Shown here piece after piece: positions 16,382 to 24,078 of a stretch of 24,155 bases of DNA (positions are counted from its first letter, which is position 1; the number at the start of each line of letters is the position of its first letter). The notes under the pieces are model-generated. The model was not told the origin of the DNA. It saw nothing but the letters and a program-made list of their open reading frames with translations, and did no database searches. This stretch comes from Candidatus Eiseniibacteriota bacterium. GTDB taxonomy: Bacteria; Arandabacterota; Arandabacteria; JAGLYR01. Both the position numbers and the translations under genes were made by a program. The stretch is from the NCBI GenBank assembly GCA_023132135.1, contig JAGLYR010000108.1, forward strand, positions 1 through 24,155. The letters are read 5' to 3'.

Positions 16382-16770
16382 CGAAAGCCTCTGTTCACGC
16401 GCAAATGAGTCCATGTTACCCGAAGCAAAGAAGGGTCGGGGACATGCCGAATGGGGTCTTCGGTGCTGGGAGGAGGTCGGTAGTACCGTCACCAAGACAC
16501 CTCCAGAAGTCCCCTGTGCAGGCTGTCCCCGACCTGTCTTCTACATCCATATCCACCCGCGAACGGCCGCGAAGTTCCTGCCTGTGTATCGGACATCCAC
16601 GGCTTCCAGTTGAGACCGTGCTCGCCGGTTGGCCCGGGATCCTGTCCTGCCGGAGCCCCACCAAGAAGCCACGAAGGGAAGTCAGCGTTCCGGCACGTTC
16701 ATTGCGACAGCCCTACTCTCGTACGGCAACGACGACAGGCAACGACGGGTTTCCGGGAGGAGGTTGCGTG
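16382..16770 (+). other. Long untranslated leader with no supported gene
   Basis: The downstream frame extends back to an ATG at 16405, but that ATG has no ribosome-binding site and the extra 122 residues are Pro/Arg/Ser-rich with no domain look. I see no repeat or riboswitch consensus that I can name. If the promoter at 16353 is real, this is a leader of about 380 nt. Confidence 0.4.
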
Positions 16771-17763
16771 ATGCTACGTGCTTGTAGGGGAAACAGTTAC
16801 GACAAGAGTGCAGACTCCAGTGCAACGGTCTGTGAAGGCGGGCGATTTTTCTTCACCTCTCAAGTCTGCAACGAAATCATCCGCTCGCTAACCGAGAGAC
16901 ACCCGGAATCCATCGTGGACGTCGTCGCAAGGGCGGAGGTGCTGGCAGGTGAGTACGGTGGCGGAATCACGGAACCCTCCCTGTCGTTCATTCTTGCCAA
17001 GGCTTACTGCTACAGCGGAGACGCGAGGTTCCTTGATCGGCTGACGGTGCTGATCGCCAACGGGGATGAGGTGACAGGGAACGGCGCGAGCCGGCCCTAC
17101 GACCAGGGAATGGTCTGGCGAGCGGCCCGGTTAGTCTCGGACCTGTTCGCGTTCCACCTGGTTCATGGCTCCGGGCACCTCGCCGCCGAGAAGCTGGTCC
17201 AGAAAATCCGGACCGACTGCGCAGCTCTGACGAAAATCCGCAAGTCGGCGGGCTCGCTGGCGAGGGTCATGGCGGCCGGAGCCGTGGCCCAGGCTTGCAT
17301 GAGTCTGCCTGGTCTGGGTTCGTCGGATCGGCGCCGCGAGCGGGGGCTGGCCACGCTGAGTGAGCTCATTGGCGAGTATGCCTTCCCGTCGCGTCCGTTG
17401 AGTTTGGGGGAACGTTGCCTGGTAGCGGAAACGTACCTGTCCTTGATCGCCCTCTCGCTGGTGCACGGGCTGGATGTTCCCGCCCATGTGCTGGGTGGAG
17501 TGGAGGCCGTGGTCGACAGCATCGCTCAGGACTCTGCAGCACCGGTTGCCCGCGGGGGTAGTGAGTTGGTTCTCAATATCGCTCCCTTTGAGGCTTCAGC
17601 CTCAAGCGAGGCGATTCTGAGCCTGAGCGCCTTACTCTTCGATCGGTTGGATCTGGCCGGAGGAGAGTTCCGGGTGGCCGAGACCGTGATGTGGCTGATG
17701 GGTGTGACGGGTCTGGAGGAATATGAAAGCTTCTGCACGGAGGAAATGCTGACTACCGTGTAG
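16771..17763 (+). CDS. Hypothetical, mostly alpha-helical protein (330 aa)
   Basis: Start at ATG 16771, with GGGAGGAGG at 16755-16763 giving 7-nt spacing; the adjacent GTG at 16768 is a less well spaced alternative. I do not recognise the family. The protein is rich in amphipathic helices with repeated features such as PSLSFILAKAYCYSGDARFL, then RAARLVSDLFAFHLVHGSGH and LVAETYLSLIALSLVHGLDV. This is reminiscent of helical-repeat or alpha/alpha-toroid proteins, but no catalytic motif is visible. No signal peptide or membrane segment, so probably cytoplasmic. It may be driven by the promoter at 16353. The stop runs directly into a 7-bp tandem array, which may have replaced the original 3' flank. 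Confidence 0.6.
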   Translation: MLRACRGNSYDKSADSSATVCEGGRFFFTSQVCNEIIRSLTERHPESIVDVVARAEVLAGEYGGGITEPSLSFILAKAYCYSGDARFLDRLTVLIANGDEVTGNGASRPYDQGMVWRAARLVSDLFAFHLVHGSGHLAAEKLVQKIRTDCAALTKIRKSAGSLARVMAAGAVAQACMSLPGLGSSDRRRERGLATLSELIGEYAFPSRPLSLGERCLVAETYLSLIALSLVHGLDVPAHVLGGVEAVVDSIAQDSAAPVARGGSELVLNIAPFEASASSEAILSLSALLFDRLDLAGGEFRVAETVMWLMGVTGLEEYESFCTEEMLTTV

Positions 17764-17888
17764 ACAGAAAACAGAAAACAGAGAACAGAAAACAGAGAAC
17801 CGAGAGCCGAGAACCGAGAACCGAGAACTGAGAACTGAGAGCCGAAAATAGAAAATAGGAAATAGAAAGTAGGAAATAGAGAATAGGG
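17764..17888 (+). repeat. 7-bp tandem array (about 17 units)
   Basis: From 17764 the sequence breaks cleanly into heptamers: ACAGAAA, ACAGAAA, ACAGAGA, then ACCGAGA, GCCGAGA, ACTGAGA, ATAGAAA, ATAGGAA, ATAGAGA variants (consensus about RYYGARA). It starts one base after the preceding stop codon. Neighbouring units are the most alike (ACAGARA, then CCGAGA, then CTGAGA, then ATAGRAA blocks), which suggests stepwise local duplication. Confidence 0.8.
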
Positions 17889-17897
17889 CAAGAGGAG

Positions 17898-18021
17898 TTA
17901 ACCCGCATTTCTCACCAGCCTCGTCGCGAGGCGTTGTAGATACCTGTAATGACGAGTATGACAAAGTCAGTGCAGGTAGATACGCCGCCGCAGCAGATGG
18001 CTGGTGAGAAATGCGGGTTAA
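17898..18021. mobile_element. MITE-like element with perfect terminal inverted repeats and TTAA ends
   Basis: The left repeat CCCGCATTTCTCACCAGCC (17902-17920) is a perfect 19-bp inverted match to GGCTGGTGAGAAATGCGGG (17999-18017). Each side is flanked by TTAA (17898-17901 and 18018-18021), giving a 116-bp element with an apparent TTAA target duplication. There is no transposase inside, so it would need one in trans. TTAA targeting and this size suggest a relative of IS1380/piggyBac-type elements, which is inference. A solo end occurs at 14672-14699. Confidence 0.75.
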
Positions 18022-18080
18022 GGAACCTCCGGATGGGATTGAGGGTTGGAGTATGTCGAAGGCGATTGGACTGATCCGGG

Positions 18081-18109
18081 TTGACATGTCCCGGGTTAGG
18101 TGCTAGCCT
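18081..18109 (+). promoter_or_regulatory. Sigma70-like promoter for the UshA-like cytochrome gene
   Basis: TTGACA (18081-18086), 17 nt, TAGCCT (18104-18109), with TGC directly before the -10 as an extended -10 element. Transcription would begin near 18116, about 70 nt before the chosen GTG start. It lies just after the MITE-like element. Confidence 0.5.
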
Positions 18110-18184
18110 GCGCGGTACGTTTGGATCTGTGTGATTTCTCGTCGCTCTTTTGACCCTGTTCAGATCCCAAGGAGGTTGCTCGAC

Positions 18185-19561
18185 GTGTTGAAGCCATGGG
18201 AAAGGGTTCCGGCAGTGGTGGGACTCGCTGGATTCGTGGCGTTGGGGGTCGGCTGTTCCATCATGCCGGAGAAAGAGCCCATCCCTGATGAACTGGCTAT
18301 CCTGTTCACCGCTTCCACCGGTGCCGAGATTGAGCCCTGCGGCTGACACGCCGCCGACAAAGGCGATCTGGCCCGGAGGGTCGGACACATTCAGGAGTTC
18401 AGGGAAGGAAACGCCGCTCCCCTCGTCCTCGATGCCGGGGATTTCTTCGGCCCCAAATCTCCGCCCCGGGAGCGCGACAAGAGCAAGATTGTGAGCCGGA
18501 TCATGGGCATTGCCCAGTACGATGTGGTGGGAATCGGGGAGGCGGAGCTCCGCTATGGCTTGGGTTTCCTCCGTTCCCAGATTAAGGCTCATGATCTCCC
18601 CGCTGTCTCGGCCAACCTGGTCTATCTGGACTCGGGAGACTACATTGTCGAGCCGTACAGCGTGGTGAAACGCGGAGGGTTCAAGGTCGGGGTGACGGCT
18701 GTATCGGGAGAGCTGGAAAGCTTCAGGGGCAAGGAGAGCCTCAAGGACTGGCGCGACCAGAACGTTACGCTCTCGGATCCCGAGACCGCGTTGACCGAGG
18801 TCATCGACAGAATGCGGCAGAAGGAAAAAGTGGACCTGGTGATCGTTCTCTCGCATATGGGTTATGAGGAAGGGGCCAAACTTGGGGAGGCGATCCCGGG
18901 AATCGATGTCTGGATAGAGGCCCACAACCGCGGGCGTATGGTTACGCCGGAGAAGAAGGGTGAGACCATCTATGCCGCTTGCCGGGGCCGTTCTTCCGGG
19001 TACGGCGAGCTGTATCTGTCCTTGGCAGAGGAAGGTGCTGTCAGCAACTTCGTGGGGCGGGCGGGGGGTCTTACCAGCAAGGGCAGGTCGGATGAGGCGG
19101 CGTTGGCTGTGATCATGGAGTTCAAGCAGGCCGGCAAGAAGCCCACACGCCGGGTGAGGAAGGCCGACCAGCCCGTCGTGGATGCGGCCATGGTCTCCAA
19201 GGATACGTTTGTGAGCGCGGAGTCTTGCAGGAAGTGCCATGCAGGGGTCTATGAGTCGTGGGCGATGACGGGGCATGCCTCCGCCTATGCGACCATTGCT
19301 GAGACCGCTCAGTGGAACGATCCTGACTGCCTGATCTGCCATACTACCGGCTATGGTGAAATGAGCGACCCTGAGTCGGGGATGATCGAGCCCAAGTTCT
19401 GGAACGTGCAGTGCGAGTCGTGCCACGGGATGGGTACCCAGCACTCCAGGCATCCGGGAGCCGCCGAGGTGCCCGAGCATGTCTGCCTTGAATGTCACAA
19501 CCAGAGCAACAGTCCCGAGTTCGACTACGATGCGTATGTGGAACACATCGTTCATCATTAA
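18185..19561 (+). CDS. UshA-like tetraheme cytochrome c, probable selenoprotein (in-frame TGA = Sec54)
   Basis: Read as 458 residues across the in-frame TGA at 18344-18346. The GTG start at 18185 has AAGGAGG 9 nt upstream; an upstream GTG at 18131 lacks this. Residues 9-24 (PAVVGLAGFVALGVGC) look like a lipoprotein signal with an imperfect lipobox. A degenerate metallophosphoesterase/5'-nucleotidase-like domain follows: FTASTGAEIEPCG-Sec54-H, LDAGDFFG, GIGEAEL and LSHMGYEEG, with AHNRG where GHTH is usual. The C-terminal part has four c-type heme sites: CRKCH (348-352), CLICH (382-386), CESCH (410-414), CLECH (434-438). Reading frame and homology-like sequence continue intact after the TGA (HAADKGDLARRVGHIQEF). 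I recall an NCBI-named group of UshA-like (seleno)proteins; membership is unchecked. A nonsense-mutated pseudogene is the alternative. It likely acts in the periplasm or on the outer face of the cell in electron transfer. Confidence 0.75.
18344..18385 (+). promoter_or_regulatory. UGA codon with candidate bacterial SECIS stem-loop
   Basis: After the TGA (18344-18346), bases 18367-18374 (TCTGGCCC) pair with 18378-18385 (GGGTCGGA) in an 8-bp stem with two G-U pairs, and the loop is GGA (18375-18377). The loop begins 28 nt after the TGA and starts with G, within the distance and loop rules described for bacterial SECIS elements. A smaller alternative is CGCC/GGCG around GACAAA (18352-18365). Confidence 0.6.
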
Positions 19562-19621
19562 GACCGGGATTATGCATGAATGGGTATGCCCGCGATGTGT
19601 TGGTGCGTTGTAGGACAGGAG

Positions 19622-19719
19622 AATAGACAATAGAGAATAGACCGCAATAGAGAAGTGTGAAGGTGTTTCTATGATGCTCTTGTCCGTGATCTATTCTCTA
19701 TTGTCTACTTCTCTATTGC
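19622..19719. repeat. Inverted heptamer-type repeats
   Basis: TAGACAATAGAGAATAGA (19624-19641) has a perfect 18-bp inverted copy at 19690-19707, and GCAATAGAGAAG (19644-19655) has one at 19708-19719. The order A-B-A'-B' is not a simple hairpin. The units (ATAGACA, ATAGAGA) belong to the same heptamer family as the array at 17764. Confidence 0.7.
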
Positions 19720-19722
19720 TCT

Positions 19723-19768
19723 GCCTGGACTATGCACAAATCCTTCCGGATTTGTGCATAGTCCAGGC
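19723..19768. repeat. Perfect 21-bp-arm palindrome
   Basis: Arms at 19723-19743 and 19748-19768 are perfect reverse complements (GCCTGGACTATGCAC... and its complement) around the loop TTCC. No T-tract follows, and related half-sites at 15721-15740 and 19566-19581 show that it is a dispersed repeat, probably two ends brought together head to head. Confidence 0.75.
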
Positions 19769-19798
19769 TAAGGGTTACGGGTGCCACAAGAAAGTCCG

Positions 19799-19832
19799 GA
19801 CCCGTCGGCTGAGCGGCCGACGGGTCTCTTTT
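19799..19832 (+). terminator. Rho-independent terminator
   Basis: GACCCGTCGGC (19799-19809), loop TGAGCG, GCCGACGGGTC (19816-19826): a perfect 11-bp GC-rich stem followed by TCTTTT. It would end transcription from the cytochrome gene about 240 nt downstream of its stop and isolate the VWA gene that starts at 19855. Confidence 0.8.
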
Positions 19833-19854
19833 ATCTGCGAATGAGCGAAATATC

Positions 19855-22125
19855 ATGATCTTTCTCTGGACCATAGCACGACCCGGACTGGCAATTCGTC
19901 CCGGGATGCCGTGGCTTGTCCTCGTCCTGTTTCTCCTGGGGCTGGCCCTTGTCGGCGAGGCGTACTTCCGCAGCGCTCCTCCCATCTCAAGTCGCCGCCG
20001 CTTGCTTCTCGCATCCCTGCGTTTCGCTGCGCTGCTGGTCTTGATGCTGATCATCCTGGATCCTACCCTTACTCTGACCTCGGGAGTTTCGGAAAAGCCG
20101 AAGGTGACCGTGCTGGTGGACACATCCCGGAGCATGGGCTTCTCGGACCGGAGACCGTCCGACAGCTCTGCAGAACCGGACAGTTCCCGGACCCGGCCGA
20201 GGATCCAGAGAGCGTTTGAGATCCTGTGGGGACCTCCGCGCGGGCTGATCGACGAACTGAAGAGCAAGGCTGAGGTTCGGTTATTCCAGTTTGCAGAAGA
20301 TGTCGCTGCCCTCGGGGACAGGGGAACAACAGAGGCGGCGTGGGTGGAGGAATCGGGCGGCGGCGACCAGACCAACTTCGGCCGGGCGCTGGCGAAGGCA
20401 GTGGAGGGAGGGGGCGGGGGCAGGCCCGACGCTGTGATCCTTCTCTCGGATGGACTCAGCAACGTGGGCAAGGATCCGGTGGTGCTGGCTTCGCACCTTG
20501 GAGTTCCCGTCCATACGGTGGGAATAGGGGATCCAAATCCACCGAAGGATGTAGCCATCGCCCGGTGCCTGGCCAATGAGGTGGCCTACGTGGACAGCCG
20601 GGTGGAAGTCCGCGTGGATTTCGCTGTTTCCGGGTTGGAGATCGACAGCGTGCCGATCCGGCTCTGGGGGGGAGAGGATCTCCTGGACTCGGTGTGTGTG
20701 GATGTGGGGGGCCGCAGCGAGACGCGCAGGGTCAGCCTGTTCTTTACGCCCGCCGAAGAGGGTGTCCACCGCTACAGGGTTGAGATCCCCGCCCAGAAGG
20801 GCGAGGACATGATTGAGAACAACCAGCGTCTGCTGGTGGTCTCGGTCCTCAAAAACCGGATAAAGGTCTACCACGTGGCGTCCCGACCCAGCTGGGACTA
20901 CGCTTTCCTGAACCGGGTTCTGGAGCGAGACGCCAGTGTGGAGGTGACTGCCCGGGTCCTCACCCCGTCCGACGCGACGGTCTTGCCACCCCCCGGGGAA
21001 CTGGCGCAGTACGACGTCCTCATTCTCGGCGATGTCTCGCGCCGGCATCTCAAGGGTGATGAAGCGGACCGGTTGGTTGAGGCCGTGACCAGAGAGGGCA
21101 AGGGACTGGTTATCTTTGGTGGGCGGGATGGTCTCGATTTCAGAGGAACGCCGGTCGAGGAAATTCTCCCTCTGGAATCCGGAGCCGGGCGCGGTCGTCA
21201 CCTGGTCGACACATTTCTGCCGGTTCTCACCCCGGAGGGCGCTGTGCACATGGTGACCCGCCTGGAGTCGGAGAGCGAACGGAACCGGGCCGCTTGGGCG
21301 GAGCTGCCGCCGCTGGATGCCATGAACGTTCTGGGGGCGCCGAAGCCCGGCGCCCAGAGACTGCTCGTGCACCCGTCGAGGAATGACGGGGGTGAACCCC
21401 TGGCTGTCGTCACCGTCCACCGGACGGGGGCCGGCAAGTGCGTGTTGATCTCCGCATACACGCTGTGGCGCTGGAAGTTCCTCGTGGCGGGATTCGGTGG
21501 AATGGGCGATCCCTACGAGCGGTTCTGGGGAAACGTGGTCCGGTGGCTGGTTTCCCGGGAGGATCTGAAGCGGGTGCGGGTGGCTAGCGATCGCCACGTG
21601 TACCGGAGCGGAGAGGTCGTCGTGTTTCGCGCGCAGGTGTACGACGATCTGTTTCAGCCCGTCGACGGCGCGACGGTTGTGGTGACACTCACGGGTAAGG
21701 ACCGCACCGCGGATGGAAGAGTGGAGGAGGAACTGGTTCTCGACCCCGTGGGTGTGGGACAAGGTCATTACGAGGGCCGGCTCCCGTTTCTCCCTGCGGG
21801 TGACTATGAGGTCTCGGCCGAGGCTCTCAAGGGGGGGCAGGATCTGGGTAAGGACCGGACTGAGCTGGCGGTGGACACCTACAGCCTGGAGTACGAGAGA
21901 ACAGCCATGGGCGAGAATCTCATGAGGCAGGTTGCCCGGGCCAGCGGTGGGCGGTACTACACGCCAACCGGCGCCGACGGACTGGTTCGAGGGATGGATC
22001 TGGAGCAGAGGTGGGTTCGGCGGGTTCGCGAACTGCGGGTGTCCAATGGGGCCCTGCTCTTTGTACTATTCGCCGGGTTGCTATTCGCCGAGTGGTTCAT
22101 GCGCAAGCGCAGCGGGCTGTCGTGA
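19855..22125 (+). CDS. Membrane-anchored von Willebrand factor A domain protein (756 aa)
   Basis: Two hydrophobic helices near 18-37 (WLVLVLFLLGLALVGEAYF) and 49-68 (LLASLRFAALLVLMLIILD) and one near 730-748 anchor the protein. A VWA domain follows the second helix, with MIDAS residues DTSRS at 89-93, a TNFGRAL segment and SDG at 198-200. Beyond about 340 comes a glutamine-amidotransferase-like fold (YDVLILGDV, then GKGLVIFGG) lacking an obvious catalytic Cys triad, then beta-rich domains. This architecture is typical of large proteins in MoxR/DUF58/Bat-type clusters in several Gram-negative phyla (established for the architecture; those partners are not in the window). The start is ATG 19855 with a poor ribosome-binding site (GAGCGAAA); the terminator just upstream suggests a separate transcript. 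Probably a periplasmic metal-dependent protein-protein interaction module. Confidence 0.8.
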   Translation: MIFLWTIARPGLAIRPGMPWLVLVLFLLGLALVGEAYFRSAPPISSRRRLLLASLRFAALLVLMLIILDPTLTLTSGVSEKPKVTVLVDTSRSMGFSDRRPSDSSAEPDSSRTRPRIQRAFEILWGPPRGLIDELKSKAEVRLFQFAEDVAALGDRGTTEAAWVEESGGGDQTNFGRALAKAVEGGGGGRPDAVILLSDGLSNVGKDPVVLASHLGVPVHTVGIGDPNPPKDVAIARCLANEVAYVDSRVEVRVDFAVSGLEIDSVPIRLWGGEDLLDSVCVDVGGRSETRRVSLFFTPAEEGVHRYRVEIPAQKGEDMIENNQRLLVVSVLKNRIKVYHVASRPSWDYAFLNRVLERDASVEVTARVLTPSDATVLPPPGELAQYDVLILGDVSRRHLKGDEADRLVEAVTREGKGLVIFGGRDGLDFRGTPVEEILPLESGAGRGRHLVDTFLPVLTPEGAVHMVTRLESESERNRAAWAELPPLDAMNVLGAPKPGAQRLLVHPSRNDGGEPLAVVTVHRTGAGKCVLISAYTLWRWKFLVAGFGGMGDPYERFWGNVVRWLVSREDLKRVRVASDRHVYRSGEVVVFRAQVYDDLFQPVDGATVVVTLTGKDRTADGRVEEELVLDPVGVGQGHYEGRLPFLPAGDYEVSAEALKGGQDLGKDRTELAVDTYSLEYERTAMGENLMRQVARASGGRYYTPTGADGLVRGMDLEQRWVRRVRELRVSNGALLFVLFAGLLFAEWFMRKRSGLS

Positions 22126-22246
22126 AGGAAAGGACTGAGGATTGACACGAGAGTAGAGAGCGGGAAGTCGACCGGCTGGACGGTGCACGAACCCCATTCG
22201 GGGTCCATGGATTGTCCGGGCCGATGGGGGGGGAAGGGATGATGGG

Positions 22247-23152
22247 ATGCGTGGCTTTCGAACCGGTCTCGGTGTGTCTGCGCTCGTCGCCGGCGCGTTT
22301 GTACTTGCAACGAAGGGGGTGGGAACCAGTCCGGCGGGGGTCCTGATCAATGAGGTAATGTACCACCCCGCCTCGGGAGGAAAGGAATGGATTGAACTCT
22401 GGAATACATCGATCCACCCGGTCTCGCTTCGAGACTGGACCCTGGAGGATTCCAGGCGAAAACCGTCTTCTCTTGCATCGGGTAATCTCACACTGGCGCC
22501 CGGTGCCTTTGTTGTTCTGGTCCCCGACGCCGACGCCTTCTCTGGGGAGTTCCCGCACGCAGATCCGTACCTCGTTCACGAACTCGAAGGCGCCTGGCCT
22601 GCCCTGAACAACACTCAACCCCCGGATCGATCCTACGCGGATCTCGTCATCCTGTCCGACGAGACCGGCGCAGTCGTAGATTCCCTCGCCTATGGAGAGA
22701 ACTGGGGCATCCCCGGCTATTCCCTCGAGCGACTGGGCCCGGCGTTGGGCTCGGTTGCATCCAACTGGTGCGGATCCCTGGCGCAGGACAGGGCGACGCC
22801 GGGAGCGCCCAACAGCGTTTACCTTGAGGCTGACTCCCCGTCGGCACTGGTCGCCGAGCCGAATCCCTTCCAACCCGAGCTGGACGGGGTCGCCTTCATC
22901 TCGTTCCGGATTTCCCCCGGGTCTCCAACAGTGCGGCTCCAGATCTTCGACGCGGTGGGCCGGCTGGTCCGAACACTCCTCGAAGACCGGATGGCCGGCC
23001 GATCGGGTCGGGTCGCGTGGGACGGAAGGGATGATTCCGGGTGCCCGGCGCCGACGGGCATCTACATCCTGTATCTGCAGGCGATCGACGTTGGAGAGGG
23101 AGTGATGGCAGAGGCGAAAGGAACGATTTGTGTGGCGCGCGGTTTCCGGTGA
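22247..23152 (+). CDS. Secreted lamin-tail domain protein with FlgD-like Ig C-terminus
   Basis: 301 residues. A hydrophobic signal peptide occupies about 1-30 (LGVSALVAGAFVLATKGVG). The lamin-tail domain starts GVLINEVMYHPASGGKEWIE, then LWNTSIHPVSLRDWTLEDS, LAPGAFVVLVPD and ATPGAPNS. The C-terminal ~95 residues match FlgD-type Ig/T9SS-like tails: EPNPFQPELDG, LQIFDAVGRLVRTLLEDR, VAWDGRDDSGCPAPTGIYIL. Such tails serve as cell-surface sorting or adhesion modules in FCB-group bacteria (established). It follows the VWA gene by 121 nt and precedes the last gene by 75 nt, so the three may form an operon. GGGGGGAAGGG upstream serves as the ribosome-binding site; nearby ATGs at 22239 and 22242 are poorer fits. 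Confidence 0.83.
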   Translation: MRGFRTGLGVSALVAGAFVLATKGVGTSPAGVLINEVMYHPASGGKEWIELWNTSIHPVSLRDWTLEDSRRKPSSLASGNLTLAPGAFVVLVPDADAFSGEFPHADPYLVHELEGAWPALNNTQPPDRSYADLVILSDETGAVVDSLAYGENWGIPGYSLERLGPALGSVASNWCGSLAQDRATPGAPNSVYLEADSPSALVAEPNPFQPELDGVAFISFRISPGSPTVRLQIFDAVGRLVRTLLEDRMAGRSGRVAWDGRDDSGCPAPTGIYILYLQAIDVGEGVMAEAKGTICVARGFR

Positions 23153-23227
23153 GAGGGATGCGAAACGGCGAGAACACCGGGGGGCCGGGGACTCTGGGCT
23201 CGGGACTGATTTCGGGAGGTGATGCGG

Positions 23228-24049
23228 ATGTGGAGGGGAAAAATCATCATTGTGATGCTGGCAGCGCTCTGTCCCTCGACTGTGACAGGCGCGTTTGAAC
23301 GGACGCCTGCAGATGCCGAGGCTGGCGCATTGGCCGGTGCCGGCGCGGGGCGCAGGGTTGCAGAGGGCCGGTTGTTCGCAAACCCCGCACAGCTGGCGTG
23401 GGTTCAGGGAGTGCCGTTCCAAGTCACGCGGGGGAGCCTGTATGGAGTCCGGTCCCTTGGGTGGACGGCGGCGGCGGGCGGCAAGTGCCTCGGGTCAGGT
23501 GCAGTGTGCGCGGGACTCGCCCGGTTTGGCGACGATGGGTACCGGGAGATTACCATGGGCGCATCGCTGGGCTTCCCGTGTGGCGCCACGGGAGTTGGAG
23601 CCGGGTTCCGAGTGCAGCTTGCGGAGGTGATGGGGCTTGGAACCATGTGGAGGACGGTTCTGGATCTGGGGATGCTCCAGCCAGTGGGAGATAGCGTTTG
23701 TCTGGGGCTCGTCGTCGCAGGTCTGGGTGCAGGTGGAGATGTGCCGGAGAATGGTTTCGCGGGCCCCCGCATCTGTCTCGGGAGTTCCATTCGGGCAGGG
23801 AAGGGGATCATTGCACTCGTGGATGTGGAACAGGGGACGGGTGAGCCTCGGAGAATTCACTTCGCAGTTGAATCGTCCATTGGAGCCGGAGCAGTTTTCC
23901 GGGTGGGCCGGGTCACTGAACCGGGAGAGGTGTGCGGAGGATTGGGGCTGAGAAAGGGAAGGATGGGAATCGACATCTCGGTCCAGTGGCACGCGGTGCT
24001 GGGGTTCTCGAATAGGATCACGGTGGCGATAGGACTGAGCAGTCCGTAG
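23228..24049 (+). CDS. Exported beta-rich protein, possible outer-membrane PorV/PorQ-like barrel
   Basis: 273 residues from ATG 23228, placed 8 nt after GGGAGG (23214-23219); GTG 23219 and ATG 23222 are closer in-frame alternatives. The signal peptide is about MWRGKIIIVMLAALCPSTVTGA. The segment GALAGAGAGRRVAEGRLFAN followed by PAQLAW resembles the 'A..GGAG.A...A..FNPA.LA' start of PorV/PorQ-type outer-membrane proteins. The rest consists of alternating hydrophobic/Gly beta-strand-like segments (VCAGLARFGDDGYREITMGA; CLGLVVAGLGAGG). I cannot assign a substrate; in FCB bacteria relatives help secretion or sit beside surface proteins, which fits the lamin-tail neighbour. Assignment as a barrel is inference. 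Confidence 0.6.
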   Translation: MWRGKIIIVMLAALCPSTVTGAFERTPADAEAGALAGAGAGRRVAEGRLFANPAQLAWVQGVPFQVTRGSLYGVRSLGWTAAAGGKCLGSGAVCAGLARFGDDGYREITMGASLGFPCGATGVGAGFRVQLAEVMGLGTMWRTVLDLGMLQPVGDSVCLGLVVAGLGAGGDVPENGFAGPRICLGSSIRAGKGIIALVDVEQGTGEPRRIHFAVESSIGAGAVFRVGRVTEPGEVCGGLGLRKGRMGIDISVQWHAVLGFSNRITVAIGLSSP

Positions 24050-24078
24050 TCCCTGGTCCAAGGAAAAGGGCACTTAAA

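Noticed and set aside
16405-16770. N-terminal extension of the 330-aa protein
   Set aside because: The ATG at 16405 has no ribosome-binding site, the extension is low-complexity, and GGGAGGAGG sits correctly before ATG 16771.
17764-17888. CRISPR array
   Set aside because: The repeats are 7 bp and contiguous, without spacers.
18131-18346. Separate 71-residue gene ending at the TGA, with an independent gene starting at 18491
   Set aside because: Both pieces are in the same frame, the intervening codons read as continuous protein, and no ribosome-binding site was apparent before 18491; one gene with a recoded UGA explains the data better.
17912-19630. 572-residue open frame on the minus strand opposite the cytochrome gene
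   Set aside because: The + strand carries four CxxCH sites and a signal sequence; the minus frame is Pro/Arg/His-rich, runs through the MITE-like element and lacks domain features.
19723-19768. Transcription terminator
   Set aside because: Long AT-mixed arms with no T-tract and dispersed relatives; the real terminator is at 19799-19832.
20281-21768. 495-residue minus-strand frame opposite the VWA gene, and a 441-residue one at 22097-23422
   Set aside because: Both are third-position-GC shadows of genes with clear domains on the + strand.
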